Shown piece after piece: positions 17,310 to 25,047 of a DNA stretch of 64,000 nucleotides. This stretch comes from Pseudomonas sp. UBA5706. GTDB taxonomy: Bacteria; Pseudomonadota; Gammaproteobacteria; Pseudomonadales; Pseudomonadaceae. Below the pieces are notes generated by a model that had not been told where the DNA came from, searched no databases, and saw only the letters and a list, made by a program, of their open reading frames with translations. The stretch covers positions 186,001-250,000 of the forward strand of contig NZ_DIHC01000001.1 of NCBI RefSeq assembly GCF_002419965.1, in the 5' to 3' direction. How positions within the stretch are numbered: the first letter of the stretch is position 1; each line of letters starts with the position of its first letter. The position numbers were made by a program, and so were the translations under genes.

Positions 17310-18644
17310 TCAGCCTTCGGCAGCTTCTTTCACAGCCTGACGTGCAGCACGTTCGGTAGCCGCGATGAAGCCATCAACGTCAGCTTCGGTCATCACCGTG
17401 GACAGGAACGCCTTACCGGTTTTAGCGATGTGATAGCCCTCAAGCACCAGGTTGCGTTGCAGCCGTGTTACCCACTTGGACTCTTCCTTGCTGGAATAGC
17501 CACTGCGGTAATCGCGAATCTCACGCGGGTGACCAAAGACCATGAACATCGACGAGAATCCCGTGACCTGGCCCGGGAAGCCGGCCTTGGCGAACGCCTC
17601 GGTGACACCCGCACGCAGGCGATCACCCAGTACGTCCAGGCGATCGGACTCGGCCTGGGTGTACAGGTCCAGGCAAATCTTGCCGGCGGTCATGGTGATC
17701 GGGTTGGCGGTGAACGTACCGCTCCAGGGCAGCAAAGGCTTGCCTTCACGATGATCGAAGACCTGCATGAACTTGCGCAGCCCGGCCACGGCACCCACCG
17801 GGAAACCACCGCCGATGATCTTCGCCAGCACCGTCAGGTCAGGCTTGATGTTGAAGCGTGTCTGCGCGCCGCCGCGATGGACACGGAAGGTGATGACCTC
17901 GTCGAGGATGAACACTGCGCCGATCTCGGTCGCTACGCGACGGATCATGCTAATGAACGCCTCCGAGACCGGAACGAAACCGAAGTAGCTCGGTGCCGGA
18001 TCGATCAGGATCGCGGCAATGGCGTCGCGGTTGGCAAGGATGATGCGCTCGGCCGCTTCGACGTCATTGAACGGAATCACCACCACATCGTTCTTGACGC
18101 CCTCCGGCACGCCCTTGGAGTAACCGATGGACTTGGGGTCCTGGCCCCAGTTCTCCGGTGATGAGTCCAGGCTGACTTCGGCATAGTCGTATGAGCCGTG
18201 GTAGACGCCTTCGCACTTGACGATTTTCGAGCGACCGGTGATCGCCCGCGCCGCTTTGATCGCGCACATGACCGCTTCGGAGCCAGAGTTGGAGAAGCGC
18301 ACCCATTCGAAGCTCTCGGCGCGTTCGCAGATGGTTTCCGCCAGCGCCACTTCGGGCTCGGTCGGCAAGGTAAACGCGGTGCCCTTGGTGACTTGCTCCT
18401 GAATGGCCGCAACGATGGCCGGGTGGGCATGCCCGTGGATCAGCGAGGCAAAGTTGTTGAGCAGGTCAAGACGGCGAGTACCGTCGACATCGGTGACATA
18501 AGCCCCCGAACCACTACCCGCATACACCGGGAAGGGTTCCTGCCACGGCAGGATACGGGTGATGCCGCCGGGCATGACGTTGGTCGCGCGGTCATAAAGG
18601 GCTTTGGACTGGCTGTGATTTTCGGGCCATTTTGCAGCTGACAT
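17310..18644 (-). CDS. Class III PLP aminotransferase (GSA/amine transaminase-like)
   Basis: A 444-residue fold-type I aminotransferase resembling glutamate-1-semialdehyde aminomutase and omega-/beta-transaminases. Features are GTRRLDLLNNFASLIHGHAH (55-74), SNSGSEA (119-125) for PLP phosphate, YHGSYD (148-153), D248 in FILDEV and catalytic K275 in LAKIIGGGFPVGA. It is unlikely to be hemL given its setting and the unusual IDPAPSYFGF where hemL-like enzymes have an EP motif. With the fold-IV enzyme at 6954 the cluster has two unrelated transaminases, which usually have opposite stereopreference. AAGGA lies 9 bases before ATG at 18644. It follows the hydrolase gene by 62 bases, probably one operon. 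Confidence 0.87.
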   Translation of the reverse strand: MSAAKWPENHSQSKALYDRATNVMPGGITRILPWQEPFPVYAGSGSGAYVTDVDGTRRLDLLNNFASLIHGHAHPAIVAAIQEQVTKGTAFTLPTEPEVALAETICERAESFEWVRFSNSGSEAVMCAIKAARAITGRSKIVKCEGVYHGSYDYAEVSLDSSPENWGQDPKSIGYSKGVPEGVKNDVVVIPFNDVEAAERIILANRDAIAAILIDPAPSYFGFVPVSEAFISMIRRVATEIGAVFILDEVITFRVHRGGAQTRFNIKPDLTVLAKIIGGGFPVGAVAGLRKFMQVFDHREGKPLLPWSGTFTANPITMTAGKICLDLYTQAESDRLDVLGDRLRAGVTEAFAKAGFPGQVTGFSSMFMVFGHPREIRDYRSGYSSKEESKWVTRLQRNLVLEGYHIAKTGKAFLSTVMTEADVDGFIAATERAARQAVKEAAEG

Positions 18645-18706
18645 AGTGAGATTCCTTGGAGCGGGCAGACCGGATTTGGAAACGGGTTGTTAGAGAAGAA
18701 GATCGA

Positions 18707-19600
18707 TCACAGATGGCGCTTGAACCACTCTACGGCGGCGCTGCTGGAAGCCTGGAATTCACTCAGGTACGGGTCGAAGTGACCGCAGTTCAGCAGCACC
18801 AGATGCTTGGGTTGCAAGGCGGTCTCGTAGGCCTTGAGCGCCGCATCCGGTACGGTGACGGTGTCCTTGAGAGCAACGATGATCTGCAGCGGCGTCGGGC
18901 TGATGCGATCGATGGCGTAGCCCGGTTCGTACTCGTTGAGCAATTCGATACTCTTGAGCGTGACCGCGTTGCGCCAGGCCGGGGCAACGGTGTCGCCGCT
19001 CTGGGTAAAAAAGTCGTAGCTGTCCTGGCCAGGCAACGCGCAGTCGGCCTTGGGATCTTCGGCGACCACTTCCATTAGCAGCGGTTCTTCACCGGCGTAA
19101 CGGGCGGCACGATCGGCCTCGAAGGCTTCGATCAAGCCCGGCAACAAGTCAGGACGCACCGCCATCCTCACGTCGGCGGAGCCGCTGATGGCAGGCACTT
19201 GGGAGGACACGCATTTGACCCGGCGATCGAAGGCGGCGACCTGCAACACATGACCGCCGCTGTAGCTCGAACCCCAGACGCCGATGCGCGAGGCATCAAT
19301 GTTATCCAGGCTGCTGACGTAGGTGATCGCGTCGCGGTAATCGCGGACCTGCAATTGCGGGTCGGCCTCCTGACGCGGCAGGCCTTCGCTGGCGCCGAAG
19401 TTACGGTTGTCATAAACCAGCACCGCGAAGCCGCTCTGTGCAAAGACCTCAGCGTAGCGGTCCAGGTACTGCTCCTTGACCGCAGTAAAACCGTGAGCCA
19501 TGACGATAGCGGGGTGTTGGCCGCCAGCGCCCGTCGGTAAATAAAGCCAGCCTTTCAGCGTCAGGCCATCGGTTGTTTTAAAGCTGATATCGCTACGCAT
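18707..19600 (-). CDS. Alpha/beta hydrolase with GSSYSGG nucleophile motif
   Basis: A 297-residue cytoplasmic alpha/beta hydrolase related to dienelactone hydrolase/acetyl-xylan esterase-like proteins. It has MAHGFTAVKEQY (oxyanion region, 34-45), YDNRNFGASEG (63-73), the nucleophile elbow GSSYSGG with Ser112, and a C-terminal histidine in LNCGHFDPY. ATG at 19600 has AGGAG 6 bases upstream, whereas the longer frame from 19756 lacks such a site. It leads an operon with the class III aminotransferase and has a shared-box promoter divergent from the PhyH gene. The substrate is unknown; an amide, lactam or ester intermediate is plausible. Confidence 0.85.
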   Translation of the reverse strand: MRSDISFKTTDGLTLKGWLYLPTGAGGQHPAIVMAHGFTAVKEQYLDRYAEVFAQSGFAVLVYDNRNFGASEGLPRQEADPQLQVRDYRDAITYVSSLDNIDASRIGVWGSSYSGGHVLQVAAFDRRVKCVSSQVPAISGSADVRMAVRPDLLPGLIEAFEADRAARYAGEEPLLMEVVAEDPKADCALPGQDSYDFFTQSGDTVAPAWRNAVTLKSIELLNEYEPGYAIDRISPTPLQIIVALKDTVTVPDAALKAYETALQPKHLVLLNCGHFDPYLSEFQASSSAAVEWFKRHL

Positions 19601-19651
19601 GAGCATCTCCTGGCACGAGGAACCGGTGTCGACACGGCCCTTTTCCAGCAG

Positions 19652-19696
19652 ATGTTGCAGTTCGATGGCGCTCGCGCACAGGTTAGCGGTGGCCAA
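19652..19696 (-). promoter_or_regulatory. Cluster promoter box 7, for the hydrolase-aminotransferase operon
   Basis: Reverse strand: TTGGCC (19696-19691), 6 bp, AACCTGTG (19684-19677), 19 bp, -10 CAACAT (19657-19652). Back-to-back with box 8. Confidence 0.55.
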
Positions 19697-19745
19697 ACTT
19701 CTGTGGCTGACAGCCAAAAAACGTTGGCCTTCAAAACGTAGAAAA

Positions 19746-19790
19746 TTGGCCGTCATCCACCTGTTTGGCCCTCCACCCCAGTCCTACTAT
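19746..19790 (+). promoter_or_regulatory. Cluster promoter box 8, for the PhyH oxygenase
   Basis: TTGGCC (19746-19751), 6 bp, CACCTGTT (19758-19765), 19 bp, -10 TACTAT (19785-19790). Another TTGGCC at 19724-19729 lies exactly 22 bp upstream, suggesting a second subunit contact. Confidence 0.6.
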
Positions 19791-19855
19791 CGGTTCATGT
19801 CATGCCTTACGCCGTTGCGCAAGGCGCTGAGAGTCCCGTAGGACTGGAGAATCCC

Positions 19856-20746
19856 ATGCTTGCCACGCAAAGCCATATCCCAAGCGAAGCCATGACCAAA
19901 CTGCGCGAAGTGCCTGCGGGCACCGCACCGGCGATCGTCAAGCAAATCATCGATGAAGACGGTGGCGTCATCATCAAGGGCCTGTTCAGCGCCCAAGTGG
20001 ACCGCTTCAACGCCGAGATGGACCCGATCGTCGCTGGTTGGGCTGAAGGCAACACCGGGCCTGACTGGATGCAGGAGTTCGCCGGTAAGAAGACCAAGCG
20101 CGTGACGCAACTGATCCGCCGCAGCAAGACCTTCCGCGAAGAGATGCTCGACCACGATATCCTGCTGTCCTACATCGATACCTTGATGCTGGAAACCAGC
20201 GACGCCTACTGGATGAACGCCGCGCAGATCATCGAAATCCAGCCGAGCGAAAAACTGCAGTACCTGCACCGCGATCTGGAGAACTACCCGGTATTCCGCA
20301 ATCTGGGCCCGGCGGGGCCTGAAGTCATGTGCAACTGTCTGGTGGCGCTGTCTGAATACACCGAAGAGATGGGTGCTACCCGTATCATTCCGGGCAGCCA
20401 GCACTGGCCCGATTTCAACGATCGCGAACGCATCGAGAACACGCCGACCATCCCAGTGGTCATGGAAAAAGGCGATGCATTCCTCTACTCAGGCAAAGTC
20501 GTGCATGGCGGCGGCGCCAACGTGTCCAATCGCCCACGTCGCGCCCTGGCCTTGGCATTCTGCCCAGGCTGGCTGGTACCTGAAGAGGCCTACCCGTTCG
20601 CCGTGCCGCTGGAGATGGCCCGCACCCTGAGCAAACGAGCCCAACAATTGACAGGCTTCCGCTCACAACATAACCAGAAACTCGGCGGCGGCACCCTATG
20701 GAGTCTGGACTACGTCGAACTGGCCAAAGTCCTCGAACTGGACTGA
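19856..20746 (+). CDS. Phytanoyl-CoA dioxygenase (PhyH)-family Fe(II)/2-oxoglutarate oxygenase
   Basis: A 296-residue PhyH-family protein. The iron triad is visible: His138 and Asp140 in LHRDLEN and His217 in KVVHGGGANVS, with R226 or R229 nearby to hold 2-oxoglutarate. Such enzymes hydroxylate unactivated carbons using O2 and 2-oxoglutarate and are common in alkaloid and secondary metabolism. ATG at 19856 was chosen because GGAG lies 7 bases upstream and about 60 bases follow the predicted start of transcription; a frame from 19802 starts too near the promoter. It is the last gene of the cluster and divergent from the hydrolase-aminotransferase operon. Confidence 0.88.
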   Translation: MLATQSHIPSEAMTKLREVPAGTAPAIVKQIIDEDGGVIIKGLFSAQVDRFNAEMDPIVAGWAEGNTGPDWMQEFAGKKTKRVTQLIRRSKTFREEMLDHDILLSYIDTLMLETSDAYWMNAAQIIEIQPSEKLQYLHRDLENYPVFRNLGPAGPEVMCNCLVALSEYTEEMGATRIIPGSQHWPDFNDRERIENTPTIPVVMEKGDAFLYSGKVVHGGGANVSNRPRRALALAFCPGWLVPEEAYPFAVPLEMARTLSKRAQQLTGFRSQHNQKLGGGTLWSLDYVELAKVLELD

Positions 20747-21085
20747 GCGCGCCGTTCAATCGATAGGCCCGCGCCTGCACCAAACTTTGGCAGGCGGGTG
20801 CGAACCTCACCAATACCGCTCGCTGCGCCTACCTGCCTTGGGTAGCCAAATGATCTTTGTGAGCGATCGTTTGGCTTCTACCTGGGGTGTGTTGTATTTG
20901 ATCAGAGATCACTGATACCCGATGCAATGTCACGGTAAATTCCTGGCGCTTGCCTATCTGGCTGTTGCCGATCGGAATTCGCTGAACGCTTTAGCCAGAC
21001 CTGACTCCAAATCTTGCCCAGGCGCTAACAACCAGCGTATCGCGTCGACGGGTGTGTGAATCATTTGCCTAATCAAGGAATTCCC
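20747..21085. other. Non-coding stretch with two inverted repeats
   Basis: No convincing gene. GCCTGC/GCAGGC around 20772-20797 could end the PhyH transcript, though no T-run follows. A longer imperfect inverted repeat occupies 20841-20884. Confidence 0.5.
20841..20884. repeat. Imperfect inverted repeat of about 17 bp
   Basis: GGTAGCCAAATGATC (20841-20855) is mirrored by GATCGTTTGGCTTCTACC (20865-20882) with a short loop. No following T-run. It may be a dispersed palindromic element of the genome, since Pseudomonas carries many such repeats. Confidence 0.45.
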
Positions 21086-21241
21086 ATGACCGACCCACGC
21101 AACGTCGCCCACGACAAAAAAGTCCAGCAAGAGAAAAAGAACCACGGCGAAGAAATCGCGCCCGATGCCGAGCACGCGCCGCAGCCAGGTCTGAAGCCAG
21201 CGCTCAAACATGGCGATGACAAGCAAGACGAGGAGGCTTGA
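21086..21241 (+). CDS. Small hydrophilic conserved protein
   Basis: A 51-residue, highly charged protein starting MTDPRNVAHDKKVQQEKK and ending KHGDDKQDEEA. It has no membrane or secretion signal and is rich in Lys, Glu, Asp and His, so it is probably disordered. AAGGA lies 7 bases before ATG at 21086. I recall similar short proteins annotated as hypothetical in other Pseudomonas, but no function is known to me. Confidence 0.6.
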   Translation: MTDPRNVAHDKKVQQEKKNHGEEIAPDAEHAPQPGLKPALKHGDDKQDEEA

Positions 21242-21521
21242 GCCAGGTAAGGGTGTGACGTAGAGATTGCCATTCGGCGGCGCTGACTGGAGTCAGCAGC
21301 CGCTACATCGCGGCGGATTTACGTGTTCACGCCGATACTTCTATAGATCGGCTTTCCTGCTTCACGATCAAGCAAAAAGCAGCTTTCCATAACGTTGCCA
21401 AGGTCAGCGAGTCGCCCCTGATCGCATTAATTACCCCGCGTAAGCACTGAGCCCAAGCTACCCAGGCAATGGCCTTGCGCAGTATAGAGTCAGTTCAAAA
21501 CCTGCTGCCGAACCATCACCT

Positions 21522-22217
21522 TCAGGATGGAGTCAGCAATTGCGACAGCTCAGAAAGGTCCTTTAGCACGGCGTCAGGTTTCCAGGAAGGATGGAGTGGT
21601 TCTCCCTCCCGATCGATCCAGACAGACCGAATGCCCAGTTCATGGCAAACCTTCAAGTCACTAAACTGGCCCATGGCTACGTGAATCGTTTCGTCTTTTG
21701 TGACGCCCATGACGGAGTGCGCATGCAGGAACAGACGGTGATCGGGCTTGTAAGCTTGCGCCTGCTGGGCGGTGATCACGAAATCGATAGGCGTGCCGAT
21801 CGCATTTACGGTTCCGGCGATAAGATTGTCACTGGTGTTGCTGACAATGCCGATGCGGTAGCGTTCGCGCAGCTGGCTAAGCGCGGCAGGGACTTCCGGA
21901 TGCGGCTCAATCTTTCCCAAGGTGGCCAATAGCGTTTCCAGGTCTGCCGACGTGGCTTTATAACCGGCCTCAGATAACGCCTCATTCAAACTCGCATTGA
22001 GTACCGCCTCATACTCGCGAAAAGGTGATTGCTGCTGGTGCTGCGTGGCTATCTCTCGCACGCGGTCCGCCAACCCTGCGATTCGTTCTTGCGACGCTTC
22101 GGCCATGTGGCTGCTGAGGACTGTGGCGGCAGCCTGCCGCACAGCACGGTGCCACTGGACGAGGGTGCCATAGCAGTCGAAGGTAATGACTTTGGGAAGG
22201 GGATCTAGCTTGAGCAT
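21522..22217 (-). CDS. HAD-family hydrolase, type II haloacid dehalogenase-like
   Basis: A 231-residue HAD-superfamily protein. Motif I is FDCYGTLV with Asp14 as nucleophile, motif II is GIVSNTSDN, the motif III lysine is in YKPDHRLF, and the C-terminal region reads VAMGQFSDLKVCHELGI. The fold and N-terminus match (S)-2-haloacid dehalogenases, but their C-terminal motif usually reads SxxxxDxxGAxxxG and here an alanine-glycine pair is missing, so the substrate may be a phosphate ester instead. GGAG lies about 9 bases before ATG at 22217. It stands alone in the junction region. Confidence 0.8.
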   Translation of the reverse strand: MLKLDPLPKVITFDCYGTLVQWHRAVRQAAATVLSSHMAEASQERIAGLADRVREIATQHQQQSPFREYEAVLNASLNEALSEAGYKATSADLETLLATLGKIEPHPEVPAALSQLRERYRIGIVSNTSDNLIAGTVNAIGTPIDFVITAQQAQAYKPDHRLFLHAHSVMGVTKDETIHVAMGQFSDLKVCHELGIRSVWIDREGEPLHPSWKPDAVLKDLSELSQLLTPS

Positions 22218-22560
22218 GAAAACGTTCTCCGATATATCGCCTCATCATGCAGCAATCGGATCACAGACGGCAACGAGGATGGTTTTCAGCTTTCAGCAGA
22301 TTGTCCTTGAACTCCCCTGCTGCAGTTTTGGCACACCCATAATGATCGATAGGCTTGGGCGGTGCCGGGAATGGACACATGACCGGCAGGTCCACGACTG
22401 CCCGGAAAACCTGGGCGTGCGCTTTATTTCCGGTTTTGGTAGCCATCCAGGGAAATATCACTCCCTGTGCTGAGCCTCTATATGCCTTTGTTTCTTCATA
22501 CAGTGGCAGCCATGTAGACTTGAACAAATCCCACTCTGCTATTGATATGACGGTGACCGC
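22218..22560. other. Gap with a doubtful reverse reading frame
   Basis: No gene is well supported. The reverse strand from 22527 (TTG) to 22261 reads a protein-like 88-residue frame (FKSTWLPLYEETKAYRGSAQ, ending NHPRCRL) without ATG start or clear ribosome site; it may be the tail of a lost gene. Confidence 0.3.
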
Positions 22561-22989
22561 GTGGTGCGTTTGCTTTTGATATGTTTACTGCTCCTGCCTT
22601 CTCTGGCGTCGGCTTTGCCTGTTTTACCAGACACTGCGCTCTATGCCAGCAGGACAAGCGGCTGCCACGATGTTGATCTCTCGACCTGGCAGCATCCGGT
22701 TCGCGCCGTGTTCGAAAAGGCGGATATCAAACTTGAAGGCGTCCAACTCTGTAATGGCGATCACTACGCGATTTTTACAGCAGAGCTGCCGTACGATCCC
22801 ACGGGGCAGACCAACCCGTATTTTCACCCGCTGTATCGTCACATCCGTGCTACCAACGGCAAATGGCCCTATGCAATTGTGGCCAGCAGCGACAATATCG
22901 TGGTGTACGTCAGCTACTCGGAACACGGCGTTGTCCAGGTGGATTACGAGCAATATGCGATGCCTCAGGAGATAGCGAAGCATCCGTGA
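22561..22989 (+). CDS. Exported hypothetical protein
   Basis: A 142-residue protein with a clear signal peptide (VRLLLICLLLLPSLASA, cleaved near LASALP) followed by a globular region with two cysteines (SGCHDV and VQLCNGD) that could form a disulfide in the periplasm. The start is GTG at 22561 or 22564; the ribosome site is weak (GGTG). No family recognised. It stands alone in the accessory junction region. Confidence 0.6.
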   Translation: MVRLLLICLLLLPSLASALPVLPDTALYASRTSGCHDVDLSTWQHPVRAVFEKADIKLEGVQLCNGDHYAIFTAELPYDPTGQTNPYFHPLYRHIRATNGKWPYAIVASSDNIVVYVSYSEHGVVQVDYEQYAMPQEIAKHP

Positions 22990-23421
22990 AGCCGGGCACC
23001 GGCCCGACCACACGCTCAAACCCTGGACTTGCGGCGATAGACTTTGGCCGTCCTCCGCGAACCCTACCTGGCCAAAACAGAGAAGATGGATGGGCGCACT
23101 GCAGGAATGATGGCAAGGGAGAATCTCGAATTGGCTACTCTAGCTGCAGTGACGCGCTCTGTGCGCGCTCGGCATTGACGTCTTGCGCCATCATGCGCGG
23201 GAGACGAGGCCATGAGGCAAGCGTCCAGCCAAAACGCCTTGACCCGATCTTCGCCTCATCCGGCTCACTGATAGCTGGATCTCCTATCCGCGACGTCGCA
23301 TCGCGCGACTACACACCCGATCAGACAGATGTGCGCTACTCCCTGTCTCGATCCGAAGCCCTGGCGAATCTTCAGGGCATACCCATTCAAGACTTCCCTA
23401 TTCACGCGCGTATCAGAAAAG
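22990..23421. other. Non-coding or decayed stretch
   Basis: About 430 bases with no frame having both a ribosome site and a recognisable product. It lies between the exported hypothetical protein and the RidA-family gene. Confidence 0.4.
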
Positions 23422-23814
23422 TCATCGCTGCACGGCGATGCATTTGATCTCCAAGAGGAGGCCGGGTCGAGCCAATTCACCGACACCTATGCATGTCCAT
23501 GCACACGTGCTCCTGGGGAAGACTTCATCCTTCACTCGTCTAAAGGTCGGCATGTGTCGATGCATATCGACGTGATAAGTCGTCATTTCGACGACATCCT
23601 CAAACTCACAACCGCCGGCCCCCAAGACCAGCCGCAGATTCTCCCACGCCGCCAAAAACTGCTGCTCAGGGTCTTCGATAACTGACAATTCCGGCGTCCG
23701 ACCCACCTGCCCCGCGCAATAGAGCGTTTTCCCTACCTTTACAGCTGGTGCATAACCAGCATGCTCGCAGAGCAATCTCATGCCATCTGGAACGATGATC
23801 TGACGATCAGTCAT
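23422..23814 (-). CDS. RidA/YjgF-family protein
   Basis: A 130-residue member of the Rid family, which hydrolyse reactive enamines/imines formed by PLP enzymes or act in catabolic pathways. Family traits are LYCAGQVGR near residue 30, the QFLAAWENLRLVLGAGGCEF helix, DVVEMTTYHVDM, and an end rich in conserved hydrophobics (ELARPGLLLEIKCIAV). The usual RidA arginine region appears modified (STCAWTCIGVGELARP), so it belongs to a Rid subgroup other than archetypal RidA. Start at 23814 rather than 23892 fits family length. Given the imine/amine enzymes upstream, an imine-deaminating role would fit, but it lies 2.7 kb from the cluster. Confidence 0.8.
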   Translation of the reverse strand: MTDRQIIVPDGMRLLCEHAGYAPAVKVGKTLYCAGQVGRTPELSVIEDPEQQFLAAWENLRLVLGAGGCEFEDVVEMTTYHVDMHRHMPTFRRVKDEVFPRSTCAWTCIGVGELARPGLLLEIKCIAVQR

Positions 23815-24351
23815 GGTCGTGGAGCCTAAAATATAAATGGACACGAAACCTACCCCAGGTGTGAGAGCGCCGTCCATCCGGGTCATCCTCATTAAACGAT
23901 CGGAGCCGGAAGGTAAGATAGGAGCACGTTTACCCCTGGGATCAACGCCAATGAGCGGCTTCGATTACGCAGCCACGTCAACGAGTTGTTCTCGCAACGT
24001 CGAAGCGCTGCCGACAGCCGCACTGTCGTGTCGATGATGCAGGAAGATGGCAGGCAGATCGGCCGTTTCAAGGTACGTGGGCTGACGTGGGAAATGGGAT
24101 TGGCCAGCAAGCAACCGGGCTCGCATGCTTATAAAAAGCGACAGTGGCGCGATCAGACATTCCGAATATTTTGAATCGCGCGCGTGTGTTCCGAAGGTTG
24201 GAAACTGAGTGGATACCGAACGTGGGTTCATGACGACCCAGGAGGCTTAGTGCGGTATCCGTCATTATCTTATGCATCACTGCCACTGGATTAGGCCGCA
24301 CCGGTTCAATGGCGCACTGCCCCCATGCTCAGTCCGAGAAAAGACTTAACG
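23815..24351. other. Non-coding stretch before the IS remnant
   Basis: Several short overlapping frames on both strands, none with a ribosome site and a plausible product. Probably decayed sequence at the edge of an accessory region. Confidence 0.4.
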
Positions 24352-24838
24352 TCGTGTCCGGGATCAGTTGACCACTACAATCAGCGCGAACGCTCGTGAT
24401 CTTCCGAAATCAAGAGCGCGGTAGACTTTTTTGGTATGGATTTCTCTCGCTCAAGCCGAGCGATCCGGGCTTCCAACTCCTGGATTTTTTGCTGTCCCGG
24501 CGTCAATGCCTTGCTATGCGGGGTGACGCCTTTATGTTCTTTCTGAACCTGGTCAACCCAGCGGCGCAATGCCGACTCACCAATACCGAGTGAACGGCAG
24601 GCTTCGCAAACCAAGGTAAGGCCCTTCAGATTTCGGGCTTGAACGCCGATTTCCTTCAGCAACCCATTACCAATTTTTTTTTGCTGAAAAGCCCTTGGAC
24701 TCATTTACATCCAGCTTGCCACTCGTCCCTGCCATATCCTGAACAAGATTGACGTCACGTCCTCTCGAAACTATGGTTCGACTCAGACGGCTGCATGTCT
24801 ACATCTCGGCGATAGATTGAAACACGCCTCGGACACGC
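24352..24838 (-). mobile_element. IS3-family insertion sequence remnant
   Basis: The only coding content is a damaged orfA; orfB (the DDE transposase) is missing. TGTCCGGGATCAGTT at the left end and, on the opposite strand at the right end, TGTCCGAGGCGTGTT give a short imperfect terminal repeat, so the limits are approximate. Most of the element has been deleted. Confidence 0.5.
24381..24735 (-). pseudogene. IS3-family transposase orfA, frameshifted
   Basis: ATG at 24735 opens MAGTSGKLDVNESKGFSAKK, the usual orfA beginning, but a run of nine A (nine T at 24674-24682 on the plus strand) shifts the frame. The rest, KKIGNGLLKEIGVQ...LRRWVDQVQKEHKG...ELEARIARLEREKS, continues in another frame to 24381. 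It contains the helix-turn-helix and leucine-zipper-like segment of orfA. Eight A would restore the frame, so a one-base gain in the homopolymer is the likely lesion. Confidence 0.75.
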
Positions 24839-24858
24839 GCCCCGCCTTCCTTCAGACG

Positions 24859-24905
24859 AAAAAAAACCCTGAAATCCACACTTTCGTGGGCCTTCAGGGT
24901 TTTGA
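24859..24905 (-). terminator. Terminator of tRNA-Lys
   Basis: AAAACCCTGAA and TTCAGGGTTTT pair around a loop, followed on the reverse strand by eight T. It lies directly after the tRNA 3' end. Confidence 0.85.
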
Positions 24906-24908
24906 AGA

Positions 24909-24984
24909 TGGTGGGTCGTGTGGGATTCGAACCTACGACCAATTGGTTAAAAGCCAACTGCTCTACCAACTGAGCTAACGACCC
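24909..24984 (-). tRNA. tRNA-Lys (anticodon TTT)
   Basis: Reverse strand cloverleaf of 76 bases: acceptor GGGTCGT paired with ACGACCC, D-arm AGCTCAGTTGGTAGAGC, anticodon loop CTTTTAA, T-arm with GGTTCGAATCC, and an encoded CCA end. It stands beside queC, as in other Pseudomonas, where this tRNA gene is a documented integration site for large mobile islands; its 3' end faces the accessory region. Confidence 0.95.
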
Positions 24985-25047
24985 GCTTCGTGGTGGCGCG
25001 TATATTACTGATTTTTCTCAGTAATTCAACACCCAATTTAAAATAAT

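Noticed and set aside
17310..18644. hemL (glutamate-1-semialdehyde aminomutase)
   Set aside because: Similar fold, but the catabolic setting and altered conserved motif argue for a dedicated transaminase.
21086..24860. A prophage or integrative element in the junction
   Set aside because: No integrase, phage structural or conjugation genes; only one IS remnant.
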